Source: Flavobacterium sp. Root901 (GTDB lineage Bacteria > Bacteroidota > Bacteroidia > Flavobacteriales > Flavobacteriaceae). Taken from it: a stretch of 64,000 bases of DNA. The position numbers and the translations under genes are program-made. The notes under the pieces were generated by a model that was not told the DNA's origin, did no database searches, and saw only the letters and a list, made by a program, of their open reading frames with translations. Within the stretch, counting starts at the first letter, position 1, and every line of letters begins with the position of its first letter. The stretch is taken from NCBI RefSeq assembly GCF_001429765.1, contig NZ_LMJB01000007.1:476015-540014 (forward strand), written 5' to 3'. Positions 27,111-36,004 of this stretch are shown in pieces.

Positions 27111-29849
27111 TTAAGTAGACGATTTGTATTCCTTTGGTGAAATTCCAAATTTATTCTTAAAAGCTGTAGAAAAATAGTTTGGAGAAGAGAATCCAAGCGA
27201 GTATGCAATTTCTGAAATATTCATGTTGTTGGACTTTAAAAGCTCTGCCGCTTTCTCCAATTTTACATTATTAATATGATCACTGATATTGATTCCAATG
27301 ATTGCTTTTACTTTTCGATACAACTGAACTCGTGAAACTCCCAATTTATCTGCTAAATCCTCAACAGAAAATTTAGGATTTTCAACATTCCTTGTAATGA
27401 TATCATTCATTTTAGTAATAAATGACTGTTCTTGATTGCCAAATTTAGATTCTGGTTCGACGCGGTAAATATTATTGGTATAATAATAACGCAGCTTTTC
27501 TCTGTTGAAAAGCAAACTGGAAATAGATTGTTTTAAAATCGAAAGACTAAAGGGTTTTGTCAAATATTGATCAACACCACTCTGTAAACCTTTTAAAACA
27601 GATTCTTTAGTACTTTGTGCTGTTAAAATAATGATGGGAATATGTGATGAACGCAAATCCTTTTTCAGTTCTCTGCTAATTTCATATCCGTCTTTGTCAA
27701 CCAGATTAATATCGCATATAATAATATCCGGAATGATTTCCATTGTTTTCTTAACAGCATCGCTTCCATCTGAAGTATAAACTACGTACTCACTGGATAA
27801 TTTGGCTTTTAAAAAAGCAACCAAATCTATATTGTCTTCTATAACTAAAAGTGTATGCTTTTCTGACTTAGAGGTTACAATTTCCTGATTTAAATCTGTT
27901 TCTATATCTAAATTATCCGATATTAGATTTGGCGTTTTATTTAAATTTTCCGCTTTATTTATGATTTCAGAAGGCTGTAAATGACTGTTTCCTTTTAATA
28001 ACGTAATTACAAACTCACTTCCTTGCTTTGATTTTAATTCTAGTGTTCCCTGATGCAAAAGCACAAATTCTTTTGAGAGATGAAGTCCAATTCCTGAACT
28101 GTTTTTGTTGTTATTTGAAGCTCTGAAAAAAGGATTAAATACATTCGACAATTCATTTTCAGGTATTCCGATTCCGGAATCTTTGAAACTAATCCGCACT
28201 GTATTATCTTGATTTTCAAAAATCGAAATACTAATTTTACCGTTATCAGGAGTAAATTTGAATGCATTTGAAAGCAAATTGAAATATACTTTATCCATCA
28301 ATCCCTTATCGATAAATAATTCCAGATTTTTGTTTTTACAAATAAGCTGAAAATCAATATTCCTTCGGGCAGCTTCGCCTTTAAAGTTGGTCATTACTTC
28401 GTTTGTAAAATCATAGATTTTAGTATTTGAAGCTCTTAGTGTAAATTTTTGTTCTTCAATTTTTCTAAAATCCAGCAATTGATTTATTAATCTGAGTAAT
28501 CGGTTTGAATTTTTATGAATTATTTTTACTTCATCAATAAGTGCCGTTCCTTTAATTTTTTCATTTTCAATCAGCGATTCTACATAACTCATAATAAGTG
28601 TTATGGGCGTTTTAAATTCATGTGAAAGTCCGGTAAAGAAATTCAATTTTGCTTCGTTGCTTCTTTGGGCAATTTGAGCCATTTCCTGAATTTCATTATT
28701 CTGATCAATTACAGTTTGATTGATTCTTTCGAGTTGTTTTTTCTTTCTTGAGATAGAAATAGTCGAATAAATACTGTAAATCGTCAAACTCAAAATAATT
28801 ACCAGAAAAAAACTCAGCAGCCGAACCAGATTATTCTGCGAAGCATATTCTCTTTCCTGTACTTTTATTGCTCCTTGCTGTGATTCAATAACAGATTGCT
28901 GCTGATCAACTTTATCCATCTGGTTTTCGATAATCTCAGCATTGTTCTTGTCTATCACAATGGTACTGAGAATATTATTTTTTGAGACTGGTTCTTTATT
29001 ATACATTTTCAAAGCCAGTTTTAAGGCTTCATTTCCTCCTGTAGGATATAGAATAGTTCCGTCCAGAACACCGCTTTTTACTAATTCTATACCTCCGTTA
29101 ACAGTATTTAATCCGTCAACACCAATAAATTTAATTTTCTTTTCTAAGCCTAACGTTTTCGCAGTTTCCCAGGCACTTAAAGCCATACGATCATTATGGG
29201 CAAAAATGTATTCAATATTGGGATTTTGTTGAAGAACAGCTTTTAAAGGTATTTTTACTGATTCTTTTTCCCAATCGCCCTGAATTGTATTTACAATCTT
29301 AAAACGTTTGTTTTCGTTTACAATTTGATTAAAGCCCATGCTTCTTTCATAAGCCGGAGAAGATCCGTATGCGCCGGTAATTTCTATAATTTTACCAGAA
29401 TTTTTACTGTGCGAAATGATATAACGCGCGGCTATCCGACCGATTTCTATATTATCAGCTCCAAGATAAGCAGTGTAATTTTCGCCATCAATTTTTCGAT
29501 CTACAATAAGTACTGGTATTCCTGCTTTTAGTGATTTTTCAACAACGGCAGTTAAAGGTTTAGATTGAATTGGAGATACAATAATAATATCTGCTTTATT
29601 AGAAATAAATCGTTCAATATCTTCAATCTGTTTGTTTATATTATTATTGGCATCACTAATTTTTAAATCAACTTCAGGTCGTAAAGAAGCTTCAATCTTT
29701 ATAGAACTGTTCATTTGCTTACGCCAGTCGTCAGTTGTCATAGCCTGAGAAAATCCTACTTTTATTTTATCTCCCTGTTTTTGTTTACAAGAAACCAGAC
29801 TAAATGATGCAAAAAAAAGCACCATAATATATTTTACAGATTTATGCAT
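27111..29849 (-). CDS. Hybrid two-component sensor-regulator with sugar-binding periplasmic domain
   Basis: 912 aa from ATG 29849; an upstream in-frame start at 29906 would add 19 residues and spoil the signal peptide. Order: signal/lipobox-like SLVSCKQ (Cys21), type I periplasmic binding protein domain (about 30-310), membrane helix near 350, histidine kinase with H-box LSHEFKTPIT, HATPase with GIGLHLSKEF, receiver with DIIICDINLVDKDG, and a C-terminal AraC HTH (VSRVQLYRKVKAIIG, FKNKFGISPKEYK). Most SusCD sensors use a propeller sensor; this periplasmic-binding form matches the Bacteroides thetaiotaomicron fructan regulator BT1754, which binds fructose. It should activate the adjacent operon. 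Confidence 0.93.
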   Translation of the reverse strand: MHKSVKYIMVLFFASFSLVSCKQKQGDKIKVGFSQAMTTDDWRKQMNSSIKIEASLRPEVDLKISDANNNINKQIEDIERFISNKADIIIVSPIQSKPLTAVVEKSLKAGIPVLIVDRKIDGENYTAYLGADNIEIGRIAARYIISHSKNSGKIIEITGAYGSSPAYERSMGFNQIVNENKRFKIVNTIQGDWEKESVKIPLKAVLQQNPNIEYIFAHNDRMALSAWETAKTLGLEKKIKFIGVDGLNTVNGGIELVKSGVLDGTILYPTGGNEALKLALKMYNKEPVSKNNILSTIVIDKNNAEIIENQMDKVDQQQSVIESQQGAIKVQEREYASQNNLVRLLSFFLVIILSLTIYSIYSTISISRKKKQLERINQTVIDQNNEIQEMAQIAQRSNEAKLNFFTGLSHEFKTPITLIMSYVESLIENEKIKGTALIDEVKIIHKNSNRLLRLINQLLDFRKIEEQKFTLRASNTKIYDFTNEVMTNFKGEAARRNIDFQLICKNKNLELFIDKGLMDKVYFNLLSNAFKFTPDNGKISISIFENQDNTVRISFKDSGIGIPENELSNVFNPFFRASNNNKNSSGIGLHLSKEFVLLHQGTLELKSKQGSEFVITLLKGNSHLQPSEIINKAENLNKTPNLISDNLDIETDLNQEIVTSKSEKHTLLVIEDNIDLVAFLKAKLSSEYVVYTSDGSDAVKKTMEIIPDIIICDINLVDKDGYEISRELKKDLRSSHIPIIILTAQSTKESVLKGLQSGVDQYLTKPFSLSILKQSISSLLFNREKLRYYYTNNIYRVEPESKFGNQEQSFITKMNDIITRNVENPKFSVEDLADKLGVSRVQLYRKVKAIIGINISDHINNVKLEKAAELLKSNNMNISEIAYSLGFSSPNYFSTAFKNKFGISPKEYKSST

Positions 29850-30050
29850 AAAATTTTTAGTTATGTAAATAAAAAAATAAGCACCCAAAAATGCCTCTTT
29901 AATCAAACTTGTCTAAATAATAAGGAAGGATTATTTTGTAATGACAACAAAAAAACTATGTAAAGTTTAAAAAGTAAAATTAAACTTTTATTTCATTTAC
30001 ACAAACCCATAAGAATATACTTCCTATTTTGATTTTTTATTAACTAATCA

Positions 30051-30208
30051 TTGGACCTGATACTATTTTCCGTCACAAAAAGTGAAGGCGAATTTTACTA
30101 ATGTTTCACTAGTTTCAGTTTTATGGCAGAATCGTGGCATATTGCATTCTAGAAAATCAAAAACGCACAAAAATCAAGACCTTCCGAATTTAGGTTCGAA
30201 TCGTGGAG
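30051..30208 (+). repeat. Dispersed ~155-bp intergenic repeat, copy B
   Basis: Same block order as copy A at 14875-15031: TTGGACCTGATAC, GAAGGCGAATTTTA, ATGTTTCAC, GTTTTATGGCAGAATCGTGG, then TTTAGGTTCGAATCG. By eye the two copies agree at about two thirds or more of positions. It lies between the sensor gene and the IS1 remnant, so copies A and B frame the fructan locus in direct orientation. Confidence 0.8.
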
Positions 30209-30247
30209 AACAAACAATCGTCCTAATTGTACTTACTGTTTTATTGC

Positions 30248-30770
30248 TCAAATCCAAAAATAAATCTTCAGAACAGCAGTAAAAATCACTAAACTTTTAC
30301 TGAAGCAGATTGTCCTGCGGTTGAGTCGTTTCAGATGAGTTTTAAGTGTGAGATTCTTCCTTTCAATATGGTTTGTACCGAAACGTTTTACCGAATGCAG
30401 TTTCTCGTCAATCAAATATCTGTAGTTTTTCAATCTGTCCGTAAATATCTTTTTAGCATCAGATAATTTTAAAGTTTCCAGAACACCGTTAAGCGTTTTA
30501 TTGGTTCGCTTCCCAACATTAAAACTCACAACTGTTTTAGAATTCTTTTCCAAAGCATAAACCAGCCAGATATAATTTTTCTTGTCTTGGATATAAGTAC
30601 ACAGTTCATCTACTACATAAGTATTGCCTTTGCTGATAATGGGTTTGGAAATACTTCCTGCAATAGAAACAATCCTTTTCAATAATGTTGTAGTAGAAAT
30701 TTTTAATATTCTTGCTGTGCTTCTTATTCCCAAACCTTCTTTGGTTAATTGAATAATATTTTGATTGATA
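30248..30770 (-). pseudogene. IS1-family transposase, C-terminal fragment
   Basis: From the 33-bp repeat the frame reads INQNIIQLTKEGLGIRSTARILKIS and continues unbroken to the stop at 30248. It contains the IS1 DDE residues: Asp in YVVDELCTYI, Asp in IFTDRLKNY, Glu in HIERKNLTL, followed by KRLNRRT. The zinc-ribbon start is missing: right of 30770 the DNA is unrelated. The missing piece is at 5893-6101. A downstream TTG could start translation at 30733, but a protein lacking the zinc ribbon and first helix is unlikely to transpose. Confidence 0.88.
30738..30770. repeat. 33-bp direct repeat, right copy (inside split IS1)
   Basis: Identical to 5893-5925, same orientation. Here the IS1 3' part lies to the left and unrelated DNA to the right, the mirror of the left copy. 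Circularising the DNA between the two copies would rebuild one intact IS1 transposase. Confidence 0.9.
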
Positions 30771-30830
30771 AAAGAGACTGAGAAACAATATGACTATAAA
30801 AGCTGGAAAAGTTAACTCCAAAATGTACAA

Positions 30831-31019
30831 ATGATAAGTATTGATAATAAAACCGCTGTTTATAACAGTCCCGGCGGATCAAAAATAAATCTAATTGATG
30901 ATTGTGCTTTAAAAGTAACAGATGTTCAAAATGAATGGGCTTAAATTAAACCTGCCGAAAATATTTTTGGAAATGAAAAAACACAAAGGTATTAATGGAT
31001 CGATAAAATGGCGCGATAA
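30831..31019 (+). pseudogene. Decayed fragment of an SH3-like protein
   Basis: From ATG 30831 the frame gives KTAVYNSPGGSKINLID then KVTDVQNEWA, reaches a TAA, and continues in the same frame as IKPAENIFGNEKTQRY, another TAA and WIDK. The AVYNSPGGSKI and EWAKIKPAE-like pattern resembles bacterial SH3-type domains. Two in-frame stops where lysine or similar would be expected indicate decay. From here to 31198 I see nothing further. Confidence 0.45.
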
Positions 31020-31198
31020 GGATATAATTAAAGTTAGAATAATTGCAAGAACTATTGACTATAGATAATACATTAAAACAATAATTGGCTATCGAACCGG
31101 AAAAGAACTTATTTTCTTTTTAAGTTGACACTAGTGTAATAATGTATATATTTATAGAATTGAAAACAAAAAAAATCTATCCATAACTAAAAATACTT

Positions 31199-31990
31199 AT
31201 GAGATTAAAACTAGTTGGTAAAAAAAAACTTACCTACATACTATTTCTTTTTATTACCGTGAATTATGCCCAAAATGGAACATTTAAAAAAAATAAAACC
31301 ACACCGAGCATTAAAACCAAATTAGAGACATTAGCATCAATTGAAAAAGTCTGTCAAACCATAATAGACGATTATTACGTTAATCCAAGTAGTATTACTT
31401 TAACTGAAAGTAATATTAGCGGCACTTCCACAGATAAAAATTTGCTTGAAGTATTCAATGATATTTCGGTTGAATTTAAAAAAAACAAAAATAGTACTAC
31501 CGAAAGTACTCGAACTGAAACTAAAGTAAGTAATGCAATGTCATTTAACGAAGTGTACCCGAAGGAAAAATATGATGCTTTGATAGCTCATGGCGCTGCT
31601 TTTGTCAAAAAATCTGAATTGCTTTCACAATCGTTGCAAAAGAAAGGAACCGAATTTGACACAGCTGCTAAAGCAAATAATATTGAAGAAGTTAAAAAGG
31701 CGTACACTAAAATGGGATTGGCATTTAATGTTATGTGTACTAAGCTTGATAGCGCAATACTGGAATTGAGAAGAACACAACCGTATATAGTTGAAACCTA
31801 TACAAAAATGACGGCTGTTAGCAACGAAACAGATACTTTAAAAAAAGTAGAAACTACCGTTGATGCCACAAGCAGTATGGTTGGAATCCTATATTATTTA
31901 TCGGCTATTAAAAATTGTAATACTGTTGTCTCTAAAATTCAAGAACATTTGGCACAATTATCTAAGGCATCAGCTACCCAAAAAGGTTGA
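31199..31990 (+). CDS. Secreted helical protein of unknown function
   Basis: 263 aa. A signal peptide (KKLTYILFLFITVNYAQ) is followed by a Lys/Thr/Ser-rich linker. Residues about 110-255 are strongly helical and probably coiled-coil (KYDALIAHGAAFVKKSELLSQSLQKKG, ELRRTQPYIVETYTKM). A weakly hydrophobic stretch SSMVGILYYLSAI sits near residue 230. I do not recognise the family. It is followed after 95 nt by the two YD-like genes in the same direction. Long helices plus one hydrophobic hairpin-like stretch are seen in alpha-pore-forming toxins, but this is only a resemblance. Confidence 0.6.
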   Translation: MRLKLVGKKKLTYILFLFITVNYAQNGTFKKNKTTPSIKTKLETLASIEKVCQTIIDDYYVNPSSITLTESNISGTSTDKNLLEVFNDISVEFKKNKNSTTESTRTETKVSNAMSFNEVYPKEKYDALIAHGAAFVKKSELLSQSLQKKGTEFDTAAKANNIEEVKKAYTKMGLAFNVMCTKLDSAILELRRTQPYIVETYTKMTAVSNETDTLKKVETTVDATSSMVGILYYLSAIKNCNTVVSKIQEHLAQLSKASATQKG

Positions 31991-32085
31991 TTTGTATAGC
32001 GGTCCATACAAATTGTTTAATATTATTTTGAAGTCTGAATACATCATAAATTAACCATACAGGTCGAATATAAATATCACTTAAA

Positions 32086-33135
32086 ATGCATAAAATAAAA
32101 ATCCTACTACTATTTCTTTCCCTTTCACTAAGCTGCTTTTCACAACTTAAAACCAATAATCAAAACGAAATTAATAAAGATTTGTATCGTTTAAATTTAA
32201 ATGATTCGGTCAAATCAGTCGTTTATGACCGTACCTTTTACAAAGAAGATCTTACAGCATATGAAATAGATGATATCACAGATATAGTAATATTACGCCA
32301 AAACTCATACGAATCATATGAATTTAATAAATATGGTTTGATATCAAGACATTTTTCCGATTCGCTAGTATATGACCCAAAAGATCTTCAAAATAATTTC
32401 AAATATGAATTGGATAAAAAGGTGTATCGGGTACCTGATTGGACGGGAATGGCTAATTTAAATATGCAAAATGTGAATAAAACTACGTTTAAAAGGTCTA
32501 ACTGTTTTAAAAATTTAGACTCGGATTTTGCGTATAAATATAATTTCGACAAAAACGGTAAAATAACTGCTGAAAAAGAATATTTTGTAAACAAAGATGT
32601 TTCTAATAATATAATTGAAACTCAACTATACCAGACCAAAAAATATGTATATGATGTTAAAGGCAATTTAATCCAGCAACGCTTAATTAATGAAGGAGAA
32701 TACAAGGAAAATAATTATTATACGGAAAAAGATGGGGCGCATGAAAAATGGATCTATGAATATGATGTTAAAAATCGCTTAATTAAAGTAACTGAAATGT
32801 ATGCTGTAGAACCTCAGGAAGTACAAGAGCCACCTATAGTACAGAAATACAAATATCATCCTACCGAAAATTACGTTACTGAGGTTGAAATATTTTACGA
32901 GGATGGTTTTGGCAGTTATGGTAAATATAAAAAAGCTAAATTTTATTATAACAAAAATGCAGATATCATAGCATGTGAATACTTAAATGATAATTTACCT
33001 AAACAAGAAAAAGTCTTTTACGAATATGAGTATGATAGTCATAACAATTGGATAAAATGTAAACTTAGACGCAATTCAATGCAGGACGAGGTGATTAAAA
33101 CTATAAAAAGAAAAATTTCATATTATGGAAATTAA
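32086..33135 (+). CDS. Secreted YD-repeat-like protein, paralog 1
   Basis: 349 aa with signal peptide (ILLLFLSLSLSCFSQ). It carries spaced YD-like units: YNFDKNGKITAEKEYF, YVYDVKGNLIQQRL, YEYDVKNRLIKVTE and YEYEYDSHNNWIKCKL. These are the beta-hairpin modules found in RHS and small Bacteroidota secreted proteins. It lacks the RHS core and any toxin tail. The stop overlaps the start of the next gene by 11 nt. The two proteins share the opening NLNDSVKSV / NLNGPVKTV and the closing YEYDxHxNWIKCK, so they arose by tandem duplication. Function unknown. Confidence 0.7.
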   Translation: MHKIKILLLFLSLSLSCFSQLKTNNQNEINKDLYRLNLNDSVKSVVYDRTFYKEDLTAYEIDDITDIVILRQNSYESYEFNKYGLISRHFSDSLVYDPKDLQNNFKYELDKKVYRVPDWTGMANLNMQNVNKTTFKRSNCFKNLDSDFAYKYNFDKNGKITAEKEYFVNKDVSNNIIETQLYQTKKYVYDVKGNLIQQRLINEGEYKENNYYTEKDGAHEKWIYEYDVKNRLIKVTEMYAVEPQEVQEPPIVQKYKYHPTENYVTEVEIFYEDGFGSYGKYKKAKFYYNKNADIIACEYLNDNLPKQEKVFYEYEYDSHNNWIKCKLRRNSMQDEVIKTIKRKISYYGN

Positions 33136-34255
33136 ATTGAATTTTAAAGAAGTTATTGTAGGTTTTGCATTGATATACTGTAGCCTTTGCGGTGCCCAGG
33201 AAAACAAATTAAAAGCAAACAGATCGTTAAATTTAAACGGCCCTGTGAAGACCGTAAATACAGTTTATTCCTTTTACAAACAAAGCATTACACCACTGGT
33301 AAAATACCGTGTTTTATTTGAAAATGATATTGCTAATGATGATTCTTACGAATTTAATAAAGAGGGACTTCCTATACAAAAAGCAATTACTCATAGAACC
33401 AAAGGTTATGAAGATCGTCCCGAGGGGGAATTATATAAATATCAATATGATGAGAAAGACTATATTTTAAAGAAAGATTTGTTGCCTTACCTAAGCATTT
33501 CGAAACCATTATCCATTGATTTGGATTTACAAATTCAGACGAATTTTGCCATTGAAAATAGATTTAAAAATGACAAAGACTATAAAATAGCCAAACTAGA
33601 CAGCGCAAATATAGCACTAAATCAACATCAAGATCGATATAGCGATCTAAGACAGTTTCAATATCAATATAAAACTGAGGGAAATAAAATTATTGAAGAA
33701 AAGGTTTATTATAAACCTAAACCTGAGCAAAAAATATTTAAATCCCCTTCTGAAAACGAACTACTGTTAGTAAAGACATTTAAATACGATTCGAAAGGAA
33801 ACCTAACAGAATGTAATTTTGATTCTAAGAACACAGGCCCATATCGCGACAGTAATGGAGACAATAAATTTAGCTATGCTTGTGACACTAAATTTAAATG
33901 TTACTACGATGACAAAAGCAAAATCGCCAAGATAACTTGGAGTAACTATTTAAGAACATTCCTTACCGCAATTTATACTTATGACTCTACCAATACTTAT
34001 GTTCAAAAAATACATATTACAGGTCAACAAACTTATCCCTATCCAAGTGATGATCTGGTTTTCAACTATAATGAAAATAACGATTTAGTGGAAGTCAATT
34101 TTATTAGTGAAGATGAAATAAATCAGCCAGCAAACAGATATTATGAATATGAATACGATAATCATAAAAACTGGATTAAGTGTAAGATGTATTTAGAAGG
34201 GAATAAAAATGAACTAACAGCTACAATGGAACGAAAGATTCAATATTTTAAATAG
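33125..34255 (+). CDS. Secreted YD-repeat-like protein, paralog 2
   Basis: 376 aa. The N-terminus (EVIVGFALIYCSLCGAQ) is a signal peptide. YD-like units include FKYDSKGNLTECNF, CYYDDKSKIAKITW, YTYDSTNTYVQKIH, FNYNENNDLVEVNF and YEYEYDNHKNWIKCKM. Same architecture as the preceding gene, with which it overlaps by 11 nt, so the pair should be co-expressed and translationally coupled. Base composition is very AT-rich. It might assist or oppose a surface system such as the RHS genes at 6.7-14.5 kb, but nothing in the sequence proves that. Confidence 0.7.
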   Translation: MEIKLNFKEVIVGFALIYCSLCGAQENKLKANRSLNLNGPVKTVNTVYSFYKQSITPLVKYRVLFENDIANDDSYEFNKEGLPIQKAITHRTKGYEDRPEGELYKYQYDEKDYILKKDLLPYLSISKPLSIDLDLQIQTNFAIENRFKNDKDYKIAKLDSANIALNQHQDRYSDLRQFQYQYKTEGNKIIEEKVYYKPKPEQKIFKSPSENELLLVKTFKYDSKGNLTECNFDSKNTGPYRDSNGDNKFSYACDTKFKCYYDDKSKIAKITWSNYLRTFLTAIYTYDSTNTYVQKIHITGQQTYPYPSDDLVFNYNENNDLVEVNFISEDEINQPANRYYEYEYDNHKNWIKCKMYLEGNKNELTATMERKIQYFK

Positions 34256-34277
34256 CAGATTGTTGAAAATCTGAAAC

Positions 34278-34430
34278 TGGACTTCATACGTCTTTTTACC
34301 ATAAAAACTAAAGCTTATTTTTCTAATTTTTCAGCAATGTAAGTTTTATGGCGGAATCATTGCACAATAAAATTTGCAAAAGCATTACCTCAACAAAACA
34401 TAGAATTCTTTATAAAAGGTTCGAATGGCG
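34278..34430 (+). repeat. Dispersed ~155-bp intergenic repeat, copy C
   Basis: TGGACTTCATACG, then CTTTTTACCATAAAAACTAA, GTTTTATGGCGGAATCATTG and finally AAAGGTTCGAATGGCG follow the same block order as copies A and B. More diverged than A and B from each other. It directly follows the YD-like gene pair. Confidence 0.65.
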
Positions 34431-34484
34431 CAGTAGAAACAGATTCTGATTAATCAATGGTTCGAATCCTGTTCCCGCTACTAT
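34431..34484 (+). other. tRNA 3'-half-like remnant
   Basis: ATGGTTCGAATCCTGTTCCCG looks like a T-arm and acceptor 3' strand, and a terminator follows as after many tRNA genes. I could not fold a full cloverleaf: the T-stem has a mismatch and no anticodon arm pairs. It is at most a relic, perhaps an old integration site. Confidence 0.3.
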
Positions 34485-34493
34485 AAAAAAAGT

Positions 34494-34521
34494 AAAGCCC
34501 GCGATATATATCGCAGGCTTT
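34494..34521 (+). terminator. Strong terminator before nhaA
   Basis: AAAGCCCGCGATAT pairs with ATATCGCAGGCTTT with a single mismatch, followed by a T run. It ends whatever is transcribed from 31-34 kb. Between it and nhaA (34730) I see no gene. Confidence 0.8.
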
Positions 34522-34729
34522 TTTTGGTTCGATAATGACATCATACTTCTTTTGAATATAGAAAAAACTGAGTATCTACAAGCAAGATCGGTTTGAGTCC
34601 CGCTCTGGTAAATGATAGCATTCCATAATAAAACTGAAACATTAATTTTACCTAACAACCAGCGCTGAAATGTAAAATCATTAAAGTACTGCATTGCTAT
34701 TTCACTAATTCCTTCCTAAATTTGCAGAT

Positions 34730-35917
34730 ATGGGAAAACTAATCAATCTAAAATGTCTTAAACATTTTTTTGCGTCATCTTCTGCAGGCGGCATTATTTT
34801 ACTGGTATGTGTGATAGTATCTTTAATTATTGCGAACTCATCTCTGGCTGGGCAGTTTTCCAATATATTAAATTATGAACTGGGAACAGAATTCAAATCA
34901 ATCAGTTTAAAATTCCCTGTTTTAATATGGATAAATGACGGGCTGATGGCGGTTTTCTTTCTTTTGGTTGGATTAGAAATCAAAAGGGAAATTACAGAAG
35001 GTGAGCTTTCTACCTTCAGGCAGGCATCCCTGCCGGTGCTTGCAGCTCTCGGCGGAGTGGCTGTTCCAGCACTCATATATGCGTCATTTAACTCATCTGA
35101 TCCTCACACCAGTGCCGGCTGGGGTATTCCAATGGCGACTGATATTGCATTTGCTTTAGGAATACTTTCGCTTTTAGGCAATAAGGTTCCTGCGGGGCTT
35201 AAAATTTTACTGGCTGCGCTTGCTATTGTGGATGACCTGATTGCGATTCTGATAATTGCCGTGTTCTATTCCAGCGAAATTCATTTCAATTATCTGGGTT
35301 ATGCGGCAGCGGTTTTTCTTCTTCAGATAGTTTTCAATAGAATGGGACTAAAAAACCTTTTCTTTTATATTATTCCCGGCATTCTTATGTGGTATTTAAT
35401 ACATCATTCGGGTATACATGCAACAATTTCAGGTGTTCTTACCGCACTGACGCTGCCTGTAAATGGAGAAAAAGGCGGGTCCCCGCTTGAAAAGCTTGAA
35501 CATATGCTTACTAATCCGGTGAATTTTCTAATAATGCCGATTTTTGCAGCTGCCAATACTAACATAACCTTTGAAAGCGGAATGATCGAGGGACTTTTAG
35601 GAAGTCTGGGACTTGGAATTGTTTTAGGGTTATTTCTCGGTAAACCGGCAGGGATATTTTTCATGTCCTGGATCTCTGTTAAATTAAAAGTTTCGCAGCT
35701 GCCTGAAAATACGAATTGGCCGCATATATTGGGTCTTGGGCTTTTAGGAGGCATCGGTTTTACAATGTCCATATTTATAGCACTGCTCTCTTTTAAAAAT
35801 CCTGAATTTCAGACAGAAGCAAAATTTGCTGTGCTTACCGCATCCATAGTATCTGGTATATGCGGTTTTATGGTGCTCAATATCTATAATAAAAAAAAGA
35901 GACATTATTCTTCCTGA
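34730..35917 (+). CDS. nhaA: Na+/H+ antiporter NhaA
   Basis: 395 aa, 11-12 membrane helices, the standard NhaA length. It contains the family signatures VGLEIKREITEGEL after helix 2, GWGIPMATDIAFALGILSLLG, the ion-binding double aspartate in ALAIVDDLIAILIIAVFYS, and GIHATISGVLTALTLP. It exchanges sodium for protons across the inner membrane for pH and salt balance. It stands alone between a terminator and the convergent DUF389 gene, so it is probably monocistronic. Confidence 0.96.
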   Translation: MGKLINLKCLKHFFASSSAGGIILLVCVIVSLIIANSSLAGQFSNILNYELGTEFKSISLKFPVLIWINDGLMAVFFLLVGLEIKREITEGELSTFRQASLPVLAALGGVAVPALIYASFNSSDPHTSAGWGIPMATDIAFALGILSLLGNKVPAGLKILLAALAIVDDLIAILIIAVFYSSEIHFNYLGYAAAVFLLQIVFNRMGLKNLFFYIIPGILMWYLIHHSGIHATISGVLTALTLPVNGEKGGSPLEKLEHMLTNPVNFLIMPIFAAANTNITFESGMIEGLLGSLGLGIVLGLFLGKPAGIFFMSWISVKLKVSQLPENTNWPHILGLGLLGGIGFTMSIFIALLSFKNPEFQTEAKFAVLTASIVSGICGFMVLNIYNKKKRHYSS

Positions 35918-36004
35918 ATCAATGTGCTTTTTTTAAAAAGATTTATTCGACTATCAAACCTGAAGACATTTTTTAAAATACAGTTCCATTTTATTATCTA
36001 TAAA

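Noticed and set aside
5893..30770. Simple insertion of a mobile element into an IS1 with target duplication
   Set aside because: That would leave the 3' half on the left and the 5' half on the right on the plus strand; the observed order is the reverse.
34431..34484. Functional tRNA gene
   Set aside because: T-arm-like block present but anticodon and acceptor stems cannot be paired; kept only as a possible relic.
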